From Brevundimonas sp. Root608 (lineage in GTDB: Bacteria > Pseudomonadota > Alphaproteobacteria > Caulobacterales > Caulobacteraceae): a DNA stretch of 64,000 nucleotides. The stretch spans positions 736,063 through 800,062 of the forward strand of contig NZ_LMGT01000001.1 of the NCBI RefSeq assembly GCF_001427825.1. Direction: 5' to 3'. Both the position numbers and the translations under genes were made by a program. The notes beneath the pieces were generated by a model. It was not told the origin of the DNA. It was given only the letters and a program-made list of their open reading frames with translations, and searched no databases. Shown here piece by piece: positions 1 through 9,509 of this stretch (position 1 is the stretch's first letter; each line of letters starts with the position of its first letter).

Positions 1-1110
1 CGTCGCCTCGCCGCGGACATAGGCCATGGCCTGGGCGATCAGGGCGTCCATCTCCTCGATATCGGCGGCCATGCGGTCTCGCACCGCCTCGGGGGCCTGT
101 TCGGCCCGGAACCTCAGCCGGGTCAGGGGCGTGCGCAGATCATGGGCGATGGCGGCGACGGTCTGGGTGCGCCGGCGCATGTGGTCGCGCAGGGACGCCT
201 GCATGTCGTTGAATGCCTGGATGGCGGTGCGAACTTCGGAAGGGCCGGACGGCGTCAGCGGCTCGGCGTCGGGGTCCGCGCCCAGTCGCTCGGCGGCATC
301 GGCGAAGACCCGGATCGGCCGGGTCAGTCGCCGCGCCATGAACCAGACCAGCGGCGCCAGCAGCAGCATGGATATGGCCAAGGCCAGCAGCACCCGCTGC
401 TGCCACGGCGACAACAGGCCGCGCGGCGGCTCGACCGTGGCCCAGCGCCCGTCGGGCTGCAGCACCGAGGCGGCGAAGGGCGCGAAGGTCAATCGGTCGG
501 CCAGGACCGTGAACTGCCGTGTCTCGCGGTCGATGATGAAGGCGCCGCCCGAACTGTGCGGCATGACGTGACGCATGTTCAGCTGGGCCCGGATCTCGGC
601 GCCTTGCCGCATCACCGTCACCTCGCGCGGCACAGCCGGAGCGGGCGGGGCGGGCGGCGGGGGCGGAGACGGAGGGGCCGGCGGAGGCGGCGTGCGGCGT
701 GGGCCATGCACGAAGACGAAGTTGAGATGATCCCTTACGGCGGCGTCCGACGGTTCGCCCCCGCGTTTCCTCGGCCGGTCGTGATCGACCCGGACCCGCA
801 CGGTCTCCTGCTCGACGCCCAGCCGCTGGGCCAGACCCGCCGTAATGGCCATGGCCATGGGGTCGATCTGCTCGTCCGGGCCTACCGTGGTCGGTCTGTC
901 GGTGAAGCGTCGCCGCAGCGCCCGGCCGTCCGAGGTTTCGGCCGGTTCGCCTTTCAGCGCATTGGCCGCGGCCTCGATGCTGAAGCCCGCGGGGCGGGGC
1001 TCCGGGGCCAGCACCACGACCCCGAAAGCCACCGCCTGGGACATGACGACAGCCAGAACCGCCAGCGCCGCCACCTGGACCAGGACGGGAAAGGACGAGG
1101 GCCGCCTCAC
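1..1110 (-). CDS. Sensor histidine kinase, 5' part (3' end lies outside the window)
   Basis: Partial gene running off the left edge; 370 codons are visible. It starts with GTG at 1110, overlapping the TGA of the response-regulator gene (GTGA), so the two are translationally coupled. The product has an N-terminal membrane segment (about residues 7-28), a periplasmic region with a proline-rich run near residues 145-160, a second membrane segment (about 245-265), a HAMP-like linker, and an H-box (IAHDLRTPLTRLR) holding the phosphorylated histidine. The ATP-binding domain would lie outside the window. By family knowledge it autophosphorylates and passes the phosphate to the adjacent OmpR-type regulator. 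The signal sensed is unknown. Confidence 0.9.
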   Translation of the reverse strand, partial: MRRPSSFPVLVQVAALAVLAVVMSQAVAFGVVVLAPEPRPAGFSIEAAANALKGEPAETSDGRALRRRFTDRPTTVGPDEQIDPMAMAITAGLAQRLGVEQETVRVRVDHDRPRKRGGEPSDAAVRDHLNFVFVHGPRRTPPPPAPPSPPPPPAPPAPAVPREVTVMRQGAEIRAQLNMRHVMPHSSGGAFIIDRETRQFTVLADRLTFAPFAASVLQPDGRWATVEPPRGLLSPWQQRVLLALAISMLLLAPLVWFMARRLTRPIRVFADAAERLGADPDAEPLTPSGPSEVRTAIQAFNDMQASLRDHMRRRTQTVAAIAHDLRTPLTRLRFRAEQAPEAVRDRMAADIEEMDALIAQAMAYVRGEAT

Positions 1111-1838
1111 GCGGCGCCCCGGACGCCGGCCAGCCGCTCGACCTTGACGTCGAACATGTATCCTTCGCCGCGCAGCGTCTGGATCATCTCGAGGCCCGAA
1201 CCGTCGTCCAGCTTCTTCCGCAGCCGGCTGATCTGCACGTCCATGGCCCGGTCGAAGACGTCGGCGTCCGCTCCGCGCGCCCGTTCCAGCAACTGGTCCC
1301 GGGTCAGCACCCGGCCCGGCCGCTCGGCGAAGGCCCGCAACAGGGCGAATTCTCCCGCCGACAGGGCGACGGCGCGCCCGTCGGGCCGCGTCAGCTCCCG
1401 CCGCAGCAGATCCAGCCGCCAGCCGGCGAAGGCCAGCGCCGGACCCTCGGCTGCGGTTTCTTCGCGCGGACGGCGCAGAACGGCGCGGACGCGGGCCAGC
1501 AGTTCGCGCGGATTGCAGGGCTTGGCCAGATAGTCGTCGGCCCCCAGTTCCAGCCCGATGATCCGGTCGGTGTCCTCGCCCATGGCCGACAGCATCACGA
1601 TCGGCGGTCCCCCCTTGCCCGACAGGCGGCGGCAGACCGACAGCCCGTCCTCGCCGGGCATCATCAGGTCCAGCACGATCAGGTCGGGCGCCTGGCGCGC
1701 GACGGCCCGGTCCATCTCTGCGGCCGAGGCGGCGCCGGTCGCGTCATAGCCGTGCTGGCTCAGATAGTCGCACAACACCTCGCGGATGCCGGGATCGTCG
1801 TCGACGACGAGAATGCGGGGGGCGGCCTCGGCTTGCAT
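1107..1838 (-). CDS. OmpR/PhoB-family response regulator
   Basis: DNA-binding response regulator. The receiver domain shows the acidic pair (VVDDDPG), the phospho-acceptor Asp in LIVLDLMMPGEDG, and the conserved Lys in YLAKPCNPREL. The C-terminal winged helix-turn-helix shows the family signatures (DVQISRLRKKL, then TLRGEGYMF). The chosen ATG at 1838 places the receiver eight residues in; ATGs at 1847 and 1874 are also possible. It precedes and overlaps the kinase gene, forming a two-gene operon, and is divergent from the EF-hand gene. The intergenic region carries repeats that could be its own binding sites. The target regulon cannot be read from the window. Confidence 0.9.
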   Translation of the reverse strand: MQAEAAPRILVVDDDPGIREVLCDYLSQHGYDATGAASAAEMDRAVARQAPDLIVLDLMMPGEDGLSVCRRLSGKGGPPIVMLSAMGEDTDRIIGLELGADDYLAKPCNPRELLARVRAVLRRPREETAAEGPALAFAGWRLDLLRRELTRPDGRAVALSAGEFALLRAFAERPGRVLTRDQLLERARGADADVFDRAMDVQISRLRKKLDDGSGLEMIQTLRGEGYMFDVKVERLAGVRGAA

Positions 1839-1873
1839 GACGGCCATTGTGGCGGACCGGGCGCTCGCCGTCA

Positions 1874-1910
1874 TTTCAGCGTTGAAACATTTCTCCGCCG
1901 GCCTGAAACA
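1874..1910. promoter_or_regulatory. Repeated TGAAACA sites between divergent genes
   Basis: TGAAACA occurs at 1883-1889 and again at 1904-1910, exactly 21 bp (two helical turns) apart. The first copy is also half of an inverted repeat, TTTCA-N4-TGAAA (1874-1887). The sites lie between the response-regulator gene and the divergent EF-hand gene. This spacing suits a dimeric OmpR-type regulator binding one DNA face, so autoregulation of the two-component operon and control of the EF-hand gene is inferred, not shown. Confidence 0.4.
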
Positions 1911-1966
1911 CGGGCGAAAGGGCGGCATGGTCGAACTGCGTCGCTCCACAACGGGAACCAACGCCC

Positions 1967-2638
1967 ATGCTGACCCTGATCGCCCTGTCCGCCCTCCTGA
2001 TGCAGGACCATCCCGCCCCGCCGGCTCCACCCGCGCCCCCGGCCCCGCCCGAGGTCCACACCCGCTTCATGATGATGGGCGACGGGCCCGGCGCCCTGGA
2101 CAAGGATGGCGACGGCCAGGTTTCGCGCGAAGAGTTCGCCGCGCCGATGAACGACCATTTCGCCCGCATGGACAAGGACCGCGACGGCCGCCTGTCGACC
2201 GAGGAAATGTCGGCCGGCCATGGCGCGGGCGGGCACATGTTCCTGCGCGGTCCGGGCGGCGAGGGCAGCCCGGGCGCGCGCCACGTCGAAGTCCGGCGCT
2301 CCGGAGCGCCGGGCGGGCATATGGAGCACGAGATCGTCATTCGCGGTCCCGGCGGTGAGGGCGGTCCCCACATCCTCCATCTGCCGCGCGGCGCCGACGG
2401 CCCCGGCGAGCACAATGTCATCGTCCGCCGGCTCGGCGGCCCGGACGGCGAGCACAGGATGGACGCCGACAATGACGGCCGCATCAGCGAGGCCGAGTTC
2501 ACCGGGCCGCTTCGTGAAGCCTTCGCCCGCATGGACGCCGACCACTCGGGCTTCATCGAGGAAGGCGAACGCGGTCAGGGCCACGACATGCAGGTCTTCA
2601 CCCACCGGATCGAAACGCGACAGGGCGATGACGAGTGA
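1967..2638 (+). CDS. Exported EF-hand calcium-binding protein
   Basis: 223 residues with a short hydrophobic N-terminus followed by a proline-alanine stretch, so export is likely. Four EF-hand-like loops are visible in two pairs: DKDGDGQVSREEF and DKDRDGRLSTEEM near residues 45-80, then DADNDGRISEAEF and DADHSGFIEEGE near 165-205. Between the pairs lies an unusual Gly/Arg/His-rich linker of about 75 residues. The Asp-rich loops with a central Gly are the expected calcium ligands. It is divergent from the two-component operon and shares its intergenic region, so it may be a target of that system. Function beyond calcium or metal binding is unknown. Confidence 0.8.
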   Translation: MLTLIALSALLMQDHPAPPAPPAPPAPPEVHTRFMMMGDGPGALDKDGDGQVSREEFAAPMNDHFARMDKDRDGRLSTEEMSAGHGAGGHMFLRGPGGEGSPGARHVEVRRSGAPGGHMEHEIVIRGPGGEGGPHILHLPRGADGPGEHNVIVRRLGGPDGEHRMDADNDGRISEAEFTGPLREAFARMDADHSGFIEEGERGQGHDMQVFTHRIETRQGDDE

Positions 2639-2693
2639 TCCGTTCAGCGACTTCGTGATTTGAAACTCGGCGAAGGCGCCCTCTAATGGCGCC

Positions 2694-3983
2694 ATGATCT
2701 TCCGTCGCCTGTTTGAACGACTGGCCGTGTCAGCCGCGATGAGCCTTGCGCTCTTCGCGGCCCCGGCGTTCGCGGGCGATCCCGCGATCGCTCCGGCGGC
2801 CTCGGTCGCCGCCCCTGTCACGCCCAGCCGCGAACGCGTCCGGATGAACCAGAGGGTCTTCGACCATATCTGGAACGAGGTGCGGCGCGAATACTATGAC
2901 CCGCACCTGCACGGGGTGGACTGGAACGCCGCGCGCCGGACGTGGCGGCCCGTGGCGCTGGCGGCGCGGGATGACCGGACCCTGTACCGGTCGTTGCGCG
3001 GGATGCTGGACCTCCTGGACGACGAACACGCCGGCGCCGCCCCGCCGGCGGTGGCCCGGCGTCAGGATCAGCTGCGCGGACGCCGCGCCGCGATCGGTCT
3101 GTCCATGCGCGCTGACCGGGACAATCAGGACATCTATGTGGTCGAGGAGGTCCGCGAGGGATCGCCCGCGGCCGAAGCGGGCGTCGGCGTCGGCTGGCGG
3201 CTGATCGCCGACGGCGTGGCGGGATGGACCCCTGAACAGGATGTGATCGAGGGCCGACCCGTGGTCCTGGCGCTGGTCGACGCTGACGGAGCCGCCCGCC
3301 CGACCGTTCTGAACCCCCGGGTGATGGAGCCGCGCCCGGCCTTCGTCGCCGACCGCACCCGCCCCGGCTTGCTGGTTCTCAAGGTCGAGGCCTTCGAGCA
3401 GGGCCTGGGCCGCTGGATGGGCGAGCAGCTGGCCGGTGTGACGCCGGACATCGACCTGGTCCTGGACCTGCGGGGCAATCCCGGCGGACGGTTGATGGAG
3501 GCGGACGCCGTGCTGAGCTGCTTCCTGCCGACAAACCGGGCGTGGGCGACCCGCACGTCACGGACGGGCCGGAGGGTCGAAATGAGGACGACCGGCGGAT
3601 GCGGCGAACTGACGGCCCCCGTCGCCAACGATGTGGCGGTGCTGGTCGACAACCAGAGCCGCAGCGCCGCCGAACTGACGCCGGCCGCCCTGCAGGAAGC
3701 CCGCCGCGCCGTCGTCGTCGGAGCGCCGACAGCCGGGGCCGTGCTGATCTCGCGGGAGACGCAACTGCCCGACGGCGGCCGGCTGACGCTCAGCCGGGCC
3801 GATTTCGTGACCTCGGGGGGCGTGCGGCTTGAGAGGCGCGGGGTGAAGCCCGACGTGACGGCTTCCGGGACTGCCGAGGACCGGCGGGTGGGACGCGATC
3901 CGGTCCTTGAGGCGGCCGTGGCGGCGCTGGCCGGCGCGGCCCCTGAAGAACGGGCCCTGTCGATCCGCGCCGCGCCGCTCTAG
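2694..3983 (+). CDS. Secreted S41-peptidase-like protein, first of a tandem pair
   Basis: 429 residues with a cleavable signal peptide (AAPAFA-G around residue 28). The middle holds a PDZ-like segment (EGSPAAEAGVGVGWRL) and the C-terminal half an S41 (tail-specific/tricorn-like) fold: LVLDLRGNPGGRLMEAD, then SRSAAEL with the presumed nucleophile Ser324. Aligned with E. coli Tsp (Ser430/Asp441/Lys455), position +11 is Glu335 and +25 is Ala349, so the Tsp-type catalytic lysine is absent. It is therefore either a tricorn-type enzyme using a different triad or inactive. The next gene, 9 bases downstream, encodes a paralogue, pointing to tandem duplication. Confidence 0.8.
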   Translation: MIFRRLFERLAVSAAMSLALFAAPAFAGDPAIAPAASVAAPVTPSRERVRMNQRVFDHIWNEVRREYYDPHLHGVDWNAARRTWRPVALAARDDRTLYRSLRGMLDLLDDEHAGAAPPAVARRQDQLRGRRAAIGLSMRADRDNQDIYVVEEVREGSPAAEAGVGVGWRLIADGVAGWTPEQDVIEGRPVVLALVDADGAARPTVLNPRVMEPRPAFVADRTRPGLLVLKVEAFEQGLGRWMGEQLAGVTPDIDLVLDLRGNPGGRLMEADAVLSCFLPTNRAWATRTSRTGRRVEMRTTGGCGELTAPVANDVAVLVDNQSRSAAELTPAALQEARRAVVVGAPTAGAVLISRETQLPDGGRLTLSRADFVTSGGVRLERRGVKPDVTASGTAEDRRVGRDPVLEAAVAALAGAAPEERALSIRAAPL

Positions 3984-3992
3984 CCTCGGCGG

Positions 3993-5213
3993 ATGATCTC
4001 CTTTCCACGGGCGACAACGCCCGCGGTCTTACTGATCGTCGTCCTGTGCGGCTGCCAGTCCCTTCCGTATGCGGACGACCGCGCGATCCCTTCGCCCGTG
4101 GTGGTCGCCGATGGATCGACCGAGCGAACCGCGCTCAATACGGCGGTCTATGACGCAGCCGTGGCCCTGGTCACCCGCAGATTCTATCGCCGGGACTTCG
4201 GTGGCCTGGACTGGCCGTCGCAGGCGGCCGGGCTCCGCGAGACGGCGATCGCCCGGCCCGACGAGACGGAGTTTTACCGGGCCCTCAATACGACTCTTGC
4301 GTTGCTCGATGATCCGCACACCAACGCCCTCGCCCCGACGGCTCACCTGCGCCGGCAACAGGCCCGGCTGGCGGAGGGGCCGCAGCTTGGTCTGACCCTC
4401 ACGCGATCCGGGGAGAGGTTCATCGTCACCCGCATTCGTCCCGACGGGCCGGCGGCGGAAGCCGGCGTGCGGCTGGGCTGGCGGGTCGAGACAGTGGACG
4501 GGGCGGCGTTCGAGCCCGGCCGCGCCCATCTCGAGGCTCCCGGCGTATGGCGCTTCACGGACGCCGATGACGCCGTCCATGAACTCGCCCTCGCGGCCCG
4601 CCCGATGCCGCGGGCCGCGCCCCTGGTCCATCGGCGGCCGGATGGAGTGCTCCTCGTCCAGTTCGACGAGTTCGATCGGGTCACGCGCGAGGCCGTGCTG
4701 GATCGGCTGAAAGCCGAGCTCGTCGACACCCCCTCCGCGGTCATCATTGATCTGCGCTACAACGGCGGCGGGCTCGACTCGGAAGTCGGACGTCTGTTGT
4801 CCCCGTTCTTTGACGCCGGCCTGACGTACGGCGTCGCCGAGTTCGGCTGGCTGCCGGACCGACGCCTTCGCACGCGCGCCGCGCCCGTACATTTCGAGGG
4901 ACCGATTTCGGTTCTGACCTCGCGTCAGTCCGCGAGCGGGGCGGAGCTGTTCGCCGCCTTCGTGCAGGAGCAGCGAAGAGGCCCCGTCGTCGGCGGCGCG
5001 ACAGCGGGCGCGGTGGTGGGGTCGCGCCTTTTCGCCCTGCCGGACGGGGGCCGATTGAGCGTCGGCGTCGTCGCTTTCCGCACCGGATCGGGGACTGTGC
5101 TTGAACGGGTCGGCGTGACGCCGGACGTGCCTGTCGAGCCCTCGGATGCTGATCTCAGGTCCGGACGCGATCCCGTGCTGGAGCGCGCAGTCGAGGTGTT
5201 GCAGCGACCCTAG
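3993..5213 (+). CDS. S41-peptidase-like lipoprotein, second of a tandem pair
   Basis: 406 residues with a lipoprotein signal: hydrophobic run then LCGC at about residues 22-25, so it is predicted to be membrane-anchored. Domain order matches the preceding gene: N-terminal helical part, PDZ-like segment ([15 protein letters not shown]), then the S41 core with [17 protein letters not shown] and the nucleophile region QSASGAEL (presumed Ser315). The residue equivalent to the catalytic Lys of Tsp is Ala340, as in its neighbour. Its last four bases overlap the convergent purT. One copy is soluble and secreted, the other lipid-anchored, which suggests divided roles. Substrate unknown. Confidence 0.8.
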   Translation: MISFPRATTPAVLLIVVLCGCQSLPYADDRAIPSPVVVADGSTERTALNTAVYDAAVALVTRRFYRRDFGGLDWPSQAAGLRETAIARPDETEFYRALNTTLALLDDPHTNALAPTAHLRRQQARLAEGPQLGLTLTRSGERFIVTRIRPDGPAAEAGVRLGWRVETVDGAAFEPGRAHLEAPGVWRFTDADDAVHELALAARPMPRAAPLVHRRPDGVLLVQFDEFDRVTREAVLDRLKAELVDTPSAVIIDLRYNGGGLDSEVGRLLSPFFDAGLTYGVAEFGWLPDRRLRTRAAPVHFEGPISVLTSRQSASGAELFAAFVQEQRRGPVVGGATAGAVVGSRLFALPDGGRLSVGVVAFRTGSGTVLERVGVTPDVPVEPSDADLRSGRDPVLERAVEVLQRP

Positions 5214-6403
5214 GCCGGAACCACCCGCACCCTGGACGCGGCCTCTCGCGCACGCTCGCGCGCCTCGTCGGTCGTCGCCCCGCGCGCGGTCGCCACGCCC
5301 ATGCGGCGGCGCTCATAGCTTTCCGGCTTGCCGAACAGGCGCAGGTCGGCGGTCGGCACGGACAGGGCCCCGGCGACACCCTCGAAGGCGACGCCGACGG
5401 CGTCCATGCCGCCGTAGATCACCGCACTGGCGCCGATGTCGCGCTGGCTGACGTCGACGGGCAGGCCCAGGATGGCGCGGGCATGCAGCGCGAACTCGCT
5501 CATCGTCTGGGTCGCCAGCGTCACCAGTCCGGTGTCGTGCGGGCGCGGCGACACCTCCGAGAACCAGACCTGGTCGCCCTTCACGAACAGCTCGACCCCG
5601 AACACGCCCAGGCCGCCCAGCGAATCCGTGACCTTGCCGGCGATGTCCTGCGCCGCGGCCAGCGCGGCCGGCGTCATCGCCTGCGGCTGCCAGCTCTCGA
5701 CATAGTCACCCTTGACCTGCCGGTGGCCGATCGGAGCGCAGAAGTCCGTCCGCACGGCGCCGTCCCGCATCGAGCGGACCGTCAGCAGGGTGATCTCGAA
5801 ATCGAAGTCGATGCGGCCCTCGACGATGACCGTCGCCGTCTCGACCCGACCGCCGGACTGGGCGTAGGCCCAGGCGTCGGCGACCTGATCAGGGGACTCG
5901 ACGAAGGACTGGCCCTTGCCCGAGGACGACATCACGGGCTTGACGAAGACCGGCAGTCCGATGCGCTCGGCGGCGTCCGCCAACTCGTCAGCCGATGAGG
6001 CGAAGGCGTAGGGCGATGTCGGCAGGCCCAATTCTTCCCCCGCCAGCCGCCGGATGCCTTCCCGGTTCATGGTCAGTTGGGTGGCGCGAGCCGTCGGGAT
6101 GACCACCGCATGTCCCGCCGCCTCGATCTCGGCCAGGACGTCGGTGGCGATGGCCTCGATCTCGGGCACGATGATGTGGGGCGCCTCCGCCGCGATGACT
6201 CCGGCGAGGATGTGCGGGTCGGTCATCGGAATGACGTGGCTGCGGTGCGCCACCTGCATGGCGGGGGCGTTGGCGTAGCGATCGACGGCGATGACCTCGA
6301 CGCCGAGCCGCTGCAGTTCGATCGCGACCTCCTTGCCGAGCTCCCCCGCCCCCAGAAGCATGACGCGGATGGCGGTGTCGGACAGCGGGGTTCCGATACG
6401 CAT
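5210..6403 (-). CDS. purT: Formate-dependent phosphoribosylglycinamide formyltransferase
   Basis: 397 residues, close to the 392 of E. coli PurT. It is an ATP-grasp enzyme that makes formyl-GAR from GAR, formate and ATP in the third step of purine synthesis, without folate. The N-terminal dinucleotide-like motif ([20 protein letters not shown]), the [18 protein letters not shown]-binding loop and the C-terminal SPRPHDTG segment are characteristic. It is the last gene of the tkt-VOC-purT operon, starting two bases after its neighbour. Whether the genome also has folate-dependent PurN cannot be judged here. Confidence 0.95.
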   Translation of the reverse strand: MRIGTPLSDTAIRVMLLGAGELGKEVAIELQRLGVEVIAVDRYANAPAMQVAHRSHVIPMTDPHILAGVIAAEAPHIIVPEIEAIATDVLAEIEAAGHAVVIPTARATQLTMNREGIRRLAGEELGLPTSPYAFASSADELADAAERIGLPVFVKPVMSSSGKGQSFVESPDQVADAWAYAQSGGRVETATVIVEGRIDFDFEITLLTVRSMRDGAVRTDFCAPIGHRQVKGDYVESWQPQAMTPAALAAAQDIAGKVTDSLGGLGVFGVELFVKGDQVWFSEVSPRPHDTGLVTLATQTMSEFALHARAILGLPVDVSQRDIGASAVIYGGMDAVGVAFEGVAGALSVPTADLRLFGKPESYERRRMGVATARGATTDEARERAREAASRVRVVPA

Positions 6404-6405
6404 GG

Positions 6406-6798
6406 TCAGTCTCCGGTGCTGGCGGGTTCGATCAGGTCCCAGGCGTTGCCGTACAGGTCCTCGAACACCACCACCTTGCCATAGGGCTCGTGGCGCGGCG
6501 TCTCGCGGAAGGCGACGCCCGCGGCCGACCAGGCCACGTGGTCGCGCGTCAGGTCGTCGGTCTCGAGAAACAGCCAGACGCGATCGCCCGCCTGTCGCCC
6601 GACAGCCTCGCGCTGGGCGTCGGTCGTCGCCCGCGCCAGCAGCAGCGAGGTCTGGCCGCCGGGCGTGACCCGCACCCAGCGCTTGCCGCCGCCCATGTCC
6701 GTATCCTCGCTCAGCGCGAAGCCGAGTTTGCCGACAAAGAAGGCGATGGCCTCGTCGTAGTCGCGGACCAGCAGGGTGACGGCGCCGAGATGGGCCAT
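6406..6798 (-). CDS. Glyoxalase/bleomycin-resistance (VOC) family protein
   Basis: 130 residues, one VOC domain. It begins [20 protein letters not shown] and ends with the typical [13 protein letters not shown] segment (family metal-ligand position at the Glu of FEDLYGN). The start at 6798 is set by a one-base overlap with the tkt stop codon (TGATG), indicating translational coupling. A longer open frame upstream is only the tkt shadow. The family covers glyoxalases, dioxygenases and antibiotic-binding proteins; the sequence does not show which applies. It is sandwiched between tkt and purT. Confidence 0.8.
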   Translation of the reverse strand: MAHLGAVTLLVRDYDEAIAFFVGKLGFALSEDTDMGGGKRWVRVTPGGQTSLLLARATTDAQREAVGRQAGDRVWLFLETDDLTRDHVAWSAAGVAFRETPRHEPYGKVVVFEDLYGNAWDLIEPASTGD

Positions 6799-8798
6799 CA
6801 GCCCTGCAGCCGCGCCTTGACCGCCGCGACCACGGCGTCGGTCGTGATGCCGAATTTTTCGTACAGGACCTCGGCCGGGGCGCTCGCCCCGAAGCCGGTC
6901 ATGCCGACGAAGCCGCCGTCCTCGCCGATGAACCGCTCCCAGCCTTGCTGGATCGCGGCCTCGACAGCGACCCGGACCGTGCCGCGGCCAATGACGCTGT
7001 CCTGATATTTCTTCGGCTGCTGGAAGAAGAGCTCGAAGCACGGGACGGAGACGACCCGCGTCGGCGTGCCTTCGGCCTCCAGTGCATCGGCGGCGGCCAG
7101 CGCCAGCGCCAGTTCCGTGCCCGTGCCGAACAGGGTGACCTTCGCTGCGCCCCTGGCGGCGCGGATTTCATAGGCGCCGCGGGCCGACAGGTTCTCCGAC
7201 GCCGAGACGGTGCGGACCGCCGGCGTCTTCTGCCGCGACAGGGCCATGGCCGACGGAGCGGCCTTGTGCTCCAGCGCCGCCTGCCAGCATTCCATGGCCT
7301 CGACAGTATCGGCCGGGCGGAAGACCAGCAGGTTGGGGATGGCGCGCAGGGCGGCCAGATGCTCGACCGGCTGGTGCGTGGGGCCGTCCTCGCCCAGTCC
7401 GATGCTGTCGTGGGTCAGGACGTGGATGGCCCGCACCCCCATCAGGGCGCCGAGGCGGATGGCCGGGCGGCTGTAGTCCGAGAACACCATGAAGGTGCCG
7501 CCGTAGGGAATGACCCCGCCGTGCAGGGCCATGCCGTTCATGGCTGCGGCCATGCCGAACTCGCGGATGCCCCAGTTGACGTAGCGACCCTCATAGGTCG
7601 GCGCGTCAAAGATCGGCGTACCCTTGACGAAGGTGTTGTTCGAGCCGGTCAGGTCGGCCGAGCCGCCGATCAGCTCGGGGATGGCGGCGAACAGTTCGTC
7701 CAGTGCGGCGCCCGAGGACTGGCGCGTGGCCTGGGCCGGCTTCGTCTCCACCAGTTCGGCGATCCGGGCGTGCAACTTGTCGAAGGCGCCGGCGGGCAGG
7801 TCACCCTTCATGGCGCGGGTGAAGTCCGCGGCCTGCGACGAATCGTTCAGGCGGGCTTCCCACGCCTTGCGCGCCTTGGCGCCGCGGCGTCCGACCTTCT
7901 TCCACGCCTTGTCGACGGCCTCGGGCAGTTCGAACGGCTCATGCGTCCACGACAGGCCCAGGCGCGTGGCGGCGATCTCGGCTGCGCCCAAGGCTGCGCC
8001 GTGGGTCTTGTGGCTGCCTTCCATGGTGGCGGCGCCGCGGCCGATCTTCGTCTTGCAGGCGATCAGGGTCGGCCGATCCTGTTTCGTCGCCCACTGCAGC
8101 GCTGACTTGATGGCCTTCATGTCATGGCCGTCGACGGCCTTCACGGCCCAGCCCGCGGCCTTGAAGCGCGCCTTCTGGTCGGTGGCGTCAGACAGCGACA
8201 CCGCGCCGTCGATGGTGATCGAATTGTCGTCCCACAGAACGGTCAGCTTGTTCAGTCGGTAGCGGCCAGCGAGGGCGATCGCCTCCTGCGACACGCCTTC
8301 CATCAGGCAGCCGTCGCCGGCGATGACCCAGGTGCGGTGGTCGACCAGATCGTCGCCGAACCGCGCCGCCAGATGGCGCTCGGCCATGGCGAAACCGACG
8401 CTGTTGGCCAGGCCCTGACCCAGCGGGCCGGTGGTGGTCTCGACGCCGGGCATATGGCCGAACTCGGGGTGACCCGCCGTCTTCGAGCCCCACTGGCGGA
8501 AGTTGGACAGTTCCTCCTTCGTCGCGGCCTTGTAGCCGGTCAGGTGAAGCAGGGAGTAGATCAGCATCGACCCGTGCCCGGCCGACAGGATGAAGCGGTC
8601 GCGGTCGGCCCAGTCGGGACGGCTCGCGTCGAACTTCAGAAATTTCGAGAACAGCACCGTCGCCACGTCGGCCATGCCCATCGGCATGCCGGGGTGGCCG
8701 CTCTTCGCCTTTTCGACCCCGTCCATGGAAAGCACCCGGATGGCGTCGGCCATCTGTCTCGGGGTGGCCTTTTCGGATGCGTTTTTGGCGTCGGTCAC
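6798..8798 (-). CDS. tkt: Transketolase
   Basis: 666 residues, the usual size. It transfers two-carbon units between sugar phosphates in the non-oxidative pentose phosphate pathway and supplies ribose-5-phosphate, relevant to the purine genes around it. Visible signatures: the N-terminal [13 protein letters not shown] motif, the thiamine-diphosphate motif [13 protein letters not shown] through DDNSITIDG, and the pyrimidine-domain segment [19 protein letters not shown]. First gene of the operon with a VOC protein and purT. A 98-base gap separates it from the divergent zauP. Confidence 0.97.
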   Translation of the reverse strand: MTDAKNASEKATPRQMADAIRVLSMDGVEKAKSGHPGMPMGMADVATVLFSKFLKFDASRPDWADRDRFILSAGHGSMLIYSLLHLTGYKAATKEELSNFRQWGSKTAGHPEFGHMPGVETTTGPLGQGLANSVGFAMAERHLAARFGDDLVDHRTWVIAGDGCLMEGVSQEAIALAGRYRLNKLTVLWDDNSITIDGAVSLSDATDQKARFKAAGWAVKAVDGHDMKAIKSALQWATKQDRPTLIACKTKIGRGAATMEGSHKTHGAALGAAEIAATRLGLSWTHEPFELPEAVDKAWKKVGRRGAKARKAWEARLNDSSQAADFTRAMKGDLPAGAFDKLHARIAELVETKPAQATRQSSGAALDELFAAIPELIGGSADLTGSNNTFVKGTPIFDAPTYEGRYVNWGIREFGMAAAMNGMALHGGVIPYGGTFMVFSDYSRPAIRLGALMGVRAIHVLTHDSIGLGEDGPTHQPVEHLAALRAIPNLLVFRPADTVEAMECWQAALEHKAAPSAMALSRQKTPAVRTVSASENLSARGAYEIRAARGAAKVTLFGTGTELALALAAADALEAEGTPTRVVSVPCFELFFQQPKKYQDSVIGRGTVRVAVEAAIQQGWERFIGEDGGFVGMTGFGASAPAEVLYEKFGITTDAVVAAVKARLQG

Positions 8799-8896
8799 GG
8801 GGAGGACCTTTCGTCGGGAGGCGGAAAAAAGGAAGCGCGCCGCTTTACCCCGGCGTGCGCGCGGGTTCTATACGGATTCTGGAGGATGTGACCCGA

Positions 8897-9154
8897 ATGG
8901 ATGCTGCTTCGGCCGCCAAGGACCGTGTCGACCGCGCGCTGGCTCTGCTCGAGCGCCGGCTGCTGGAGCTCAAGGGTCGCGCGGCCGGATCCAGCCGCGT
9001 GCCGGACGACGATCTGTTCGCGCCCGAGCCCTCGACCGAAACCGACCGCGCCCGCATCCATGATCTGGAAGCCGCCGGCCGCGACGCCGCCGAGGCCCTG
9101 TCCCGCGCCGCCGACGCCATCCGCGCCAGCCTGTCCGAACAGGAGGCCCGCTGA
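8897..9154 (+). CDS. zauP: ZauP-like coiled-coil Z-ring factor
   Basis: 85 residues, highly charged and helical with no membrane segment or catalytic motif: AKDRVDRALALLERRLLELKG, an acidic linker, then DAAEALSRAADAIRASLSEQEAR. In Caulobacter a coiled-coil protein encoded directly upstream of zapA (ZauP) works with ZapA to focus the FtsZ ring at midcell; position, size and coiled-coil character match. The ATG at 8897 is preferred over an upstream in-frame start that runs into the tkt promoter region. It overlaps zapA by one base (TGATG). Assignment rests mainly on synteny. Confidence 0.75.
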   Translation: MDAASAAKDRVDRALALLERRLLELKGRAAGSSRVPDDDLFAPEPSTETDRARIHDLEAAGRDAAEALSRAADAIRASLSEQEAR

Positions 9155-9465
9155 TGGCGACAGTGACCGTCGAGATCAACGGCCGCCCCTACGCCGTCGG
9201 TTGCGCTGACGGCCAGGAGGACCGCGTCCGCACCCTGGCCGGCCAGTTCGACGGCCATGTGCGCCAGGTGGCGGGCGAGGTCGGCCATGTCGGCGACATC
9301 CGCCTGTTCCTGATGGCCGGCCTGATGCTGGCCGACGAACTGCATGAGGCGCGCGCCAACGGCGGGGCCGCGCCTGCGGCCTCGGGGGCCGCCAACACCG
9401 ACGGCGTGGCCGAGGCGTTGAACGCCGTCGCCGCCCGGCTCGAGAAAATCGCCCAGGGCCTTTGA
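9154..9465 (+). CDS. zapA: Cell division protein ZapA
   Basis: 103 residues. The N-terminus ATVTVEINGRPYAVGCADGQEDRVRTLA is the typical ZapA beta-hairpin and helix, followed by a C-terminal helix ending VAEALNAVAARLEKIAQGL. ZapA bundles FtsZ filaments at the division site. It is translationally coupled to zauP. The order zapA - 6S RNA - 5-formyl-THF cyclo-ligase is the widespread proteobacterial arrangement, supporting the call. Confidence 0.93.
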   Translation: MATVTVEINGRPYAVGCADGQEDRVRTLAGQFDGHVRQVAGEVGHVGDIRLFLMAGLMLADELHEARANGGAAPAASGAANTDGVAEALNAVAARLEKIAQGL

Positions 9466-9475
9466 CGTCCGGCCA

Positions 9476-9504
9476 TTGTTCCGCCCCGGCGGAACGACTA
9501 TCTT
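9476..9504 (+). promoter_or_regulatory. Candidate promoter of the 6S RNA gene with internal palindrome
   Basis: TTGTTC at 9476-9481 and TATCTT at 9499-9504 are separated by 17 bp, a good housekeeping-type promoter with predicted initiation near 9510. The spacer is almost wholly a perfect inverted repeat, GTTCCGCC-CC-GGCGGAAC (9478-9495), which could be an operator or the end of the zapA transcript. Confidence 0.5.
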
Positions 9505-9509
9505 GTCCG

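Noticed and set aside
142..1533. A long plus-strand frame across the kinase and regulator genes
   Set aside because: It opposes clear two-component motifs and shows no domain of its own.
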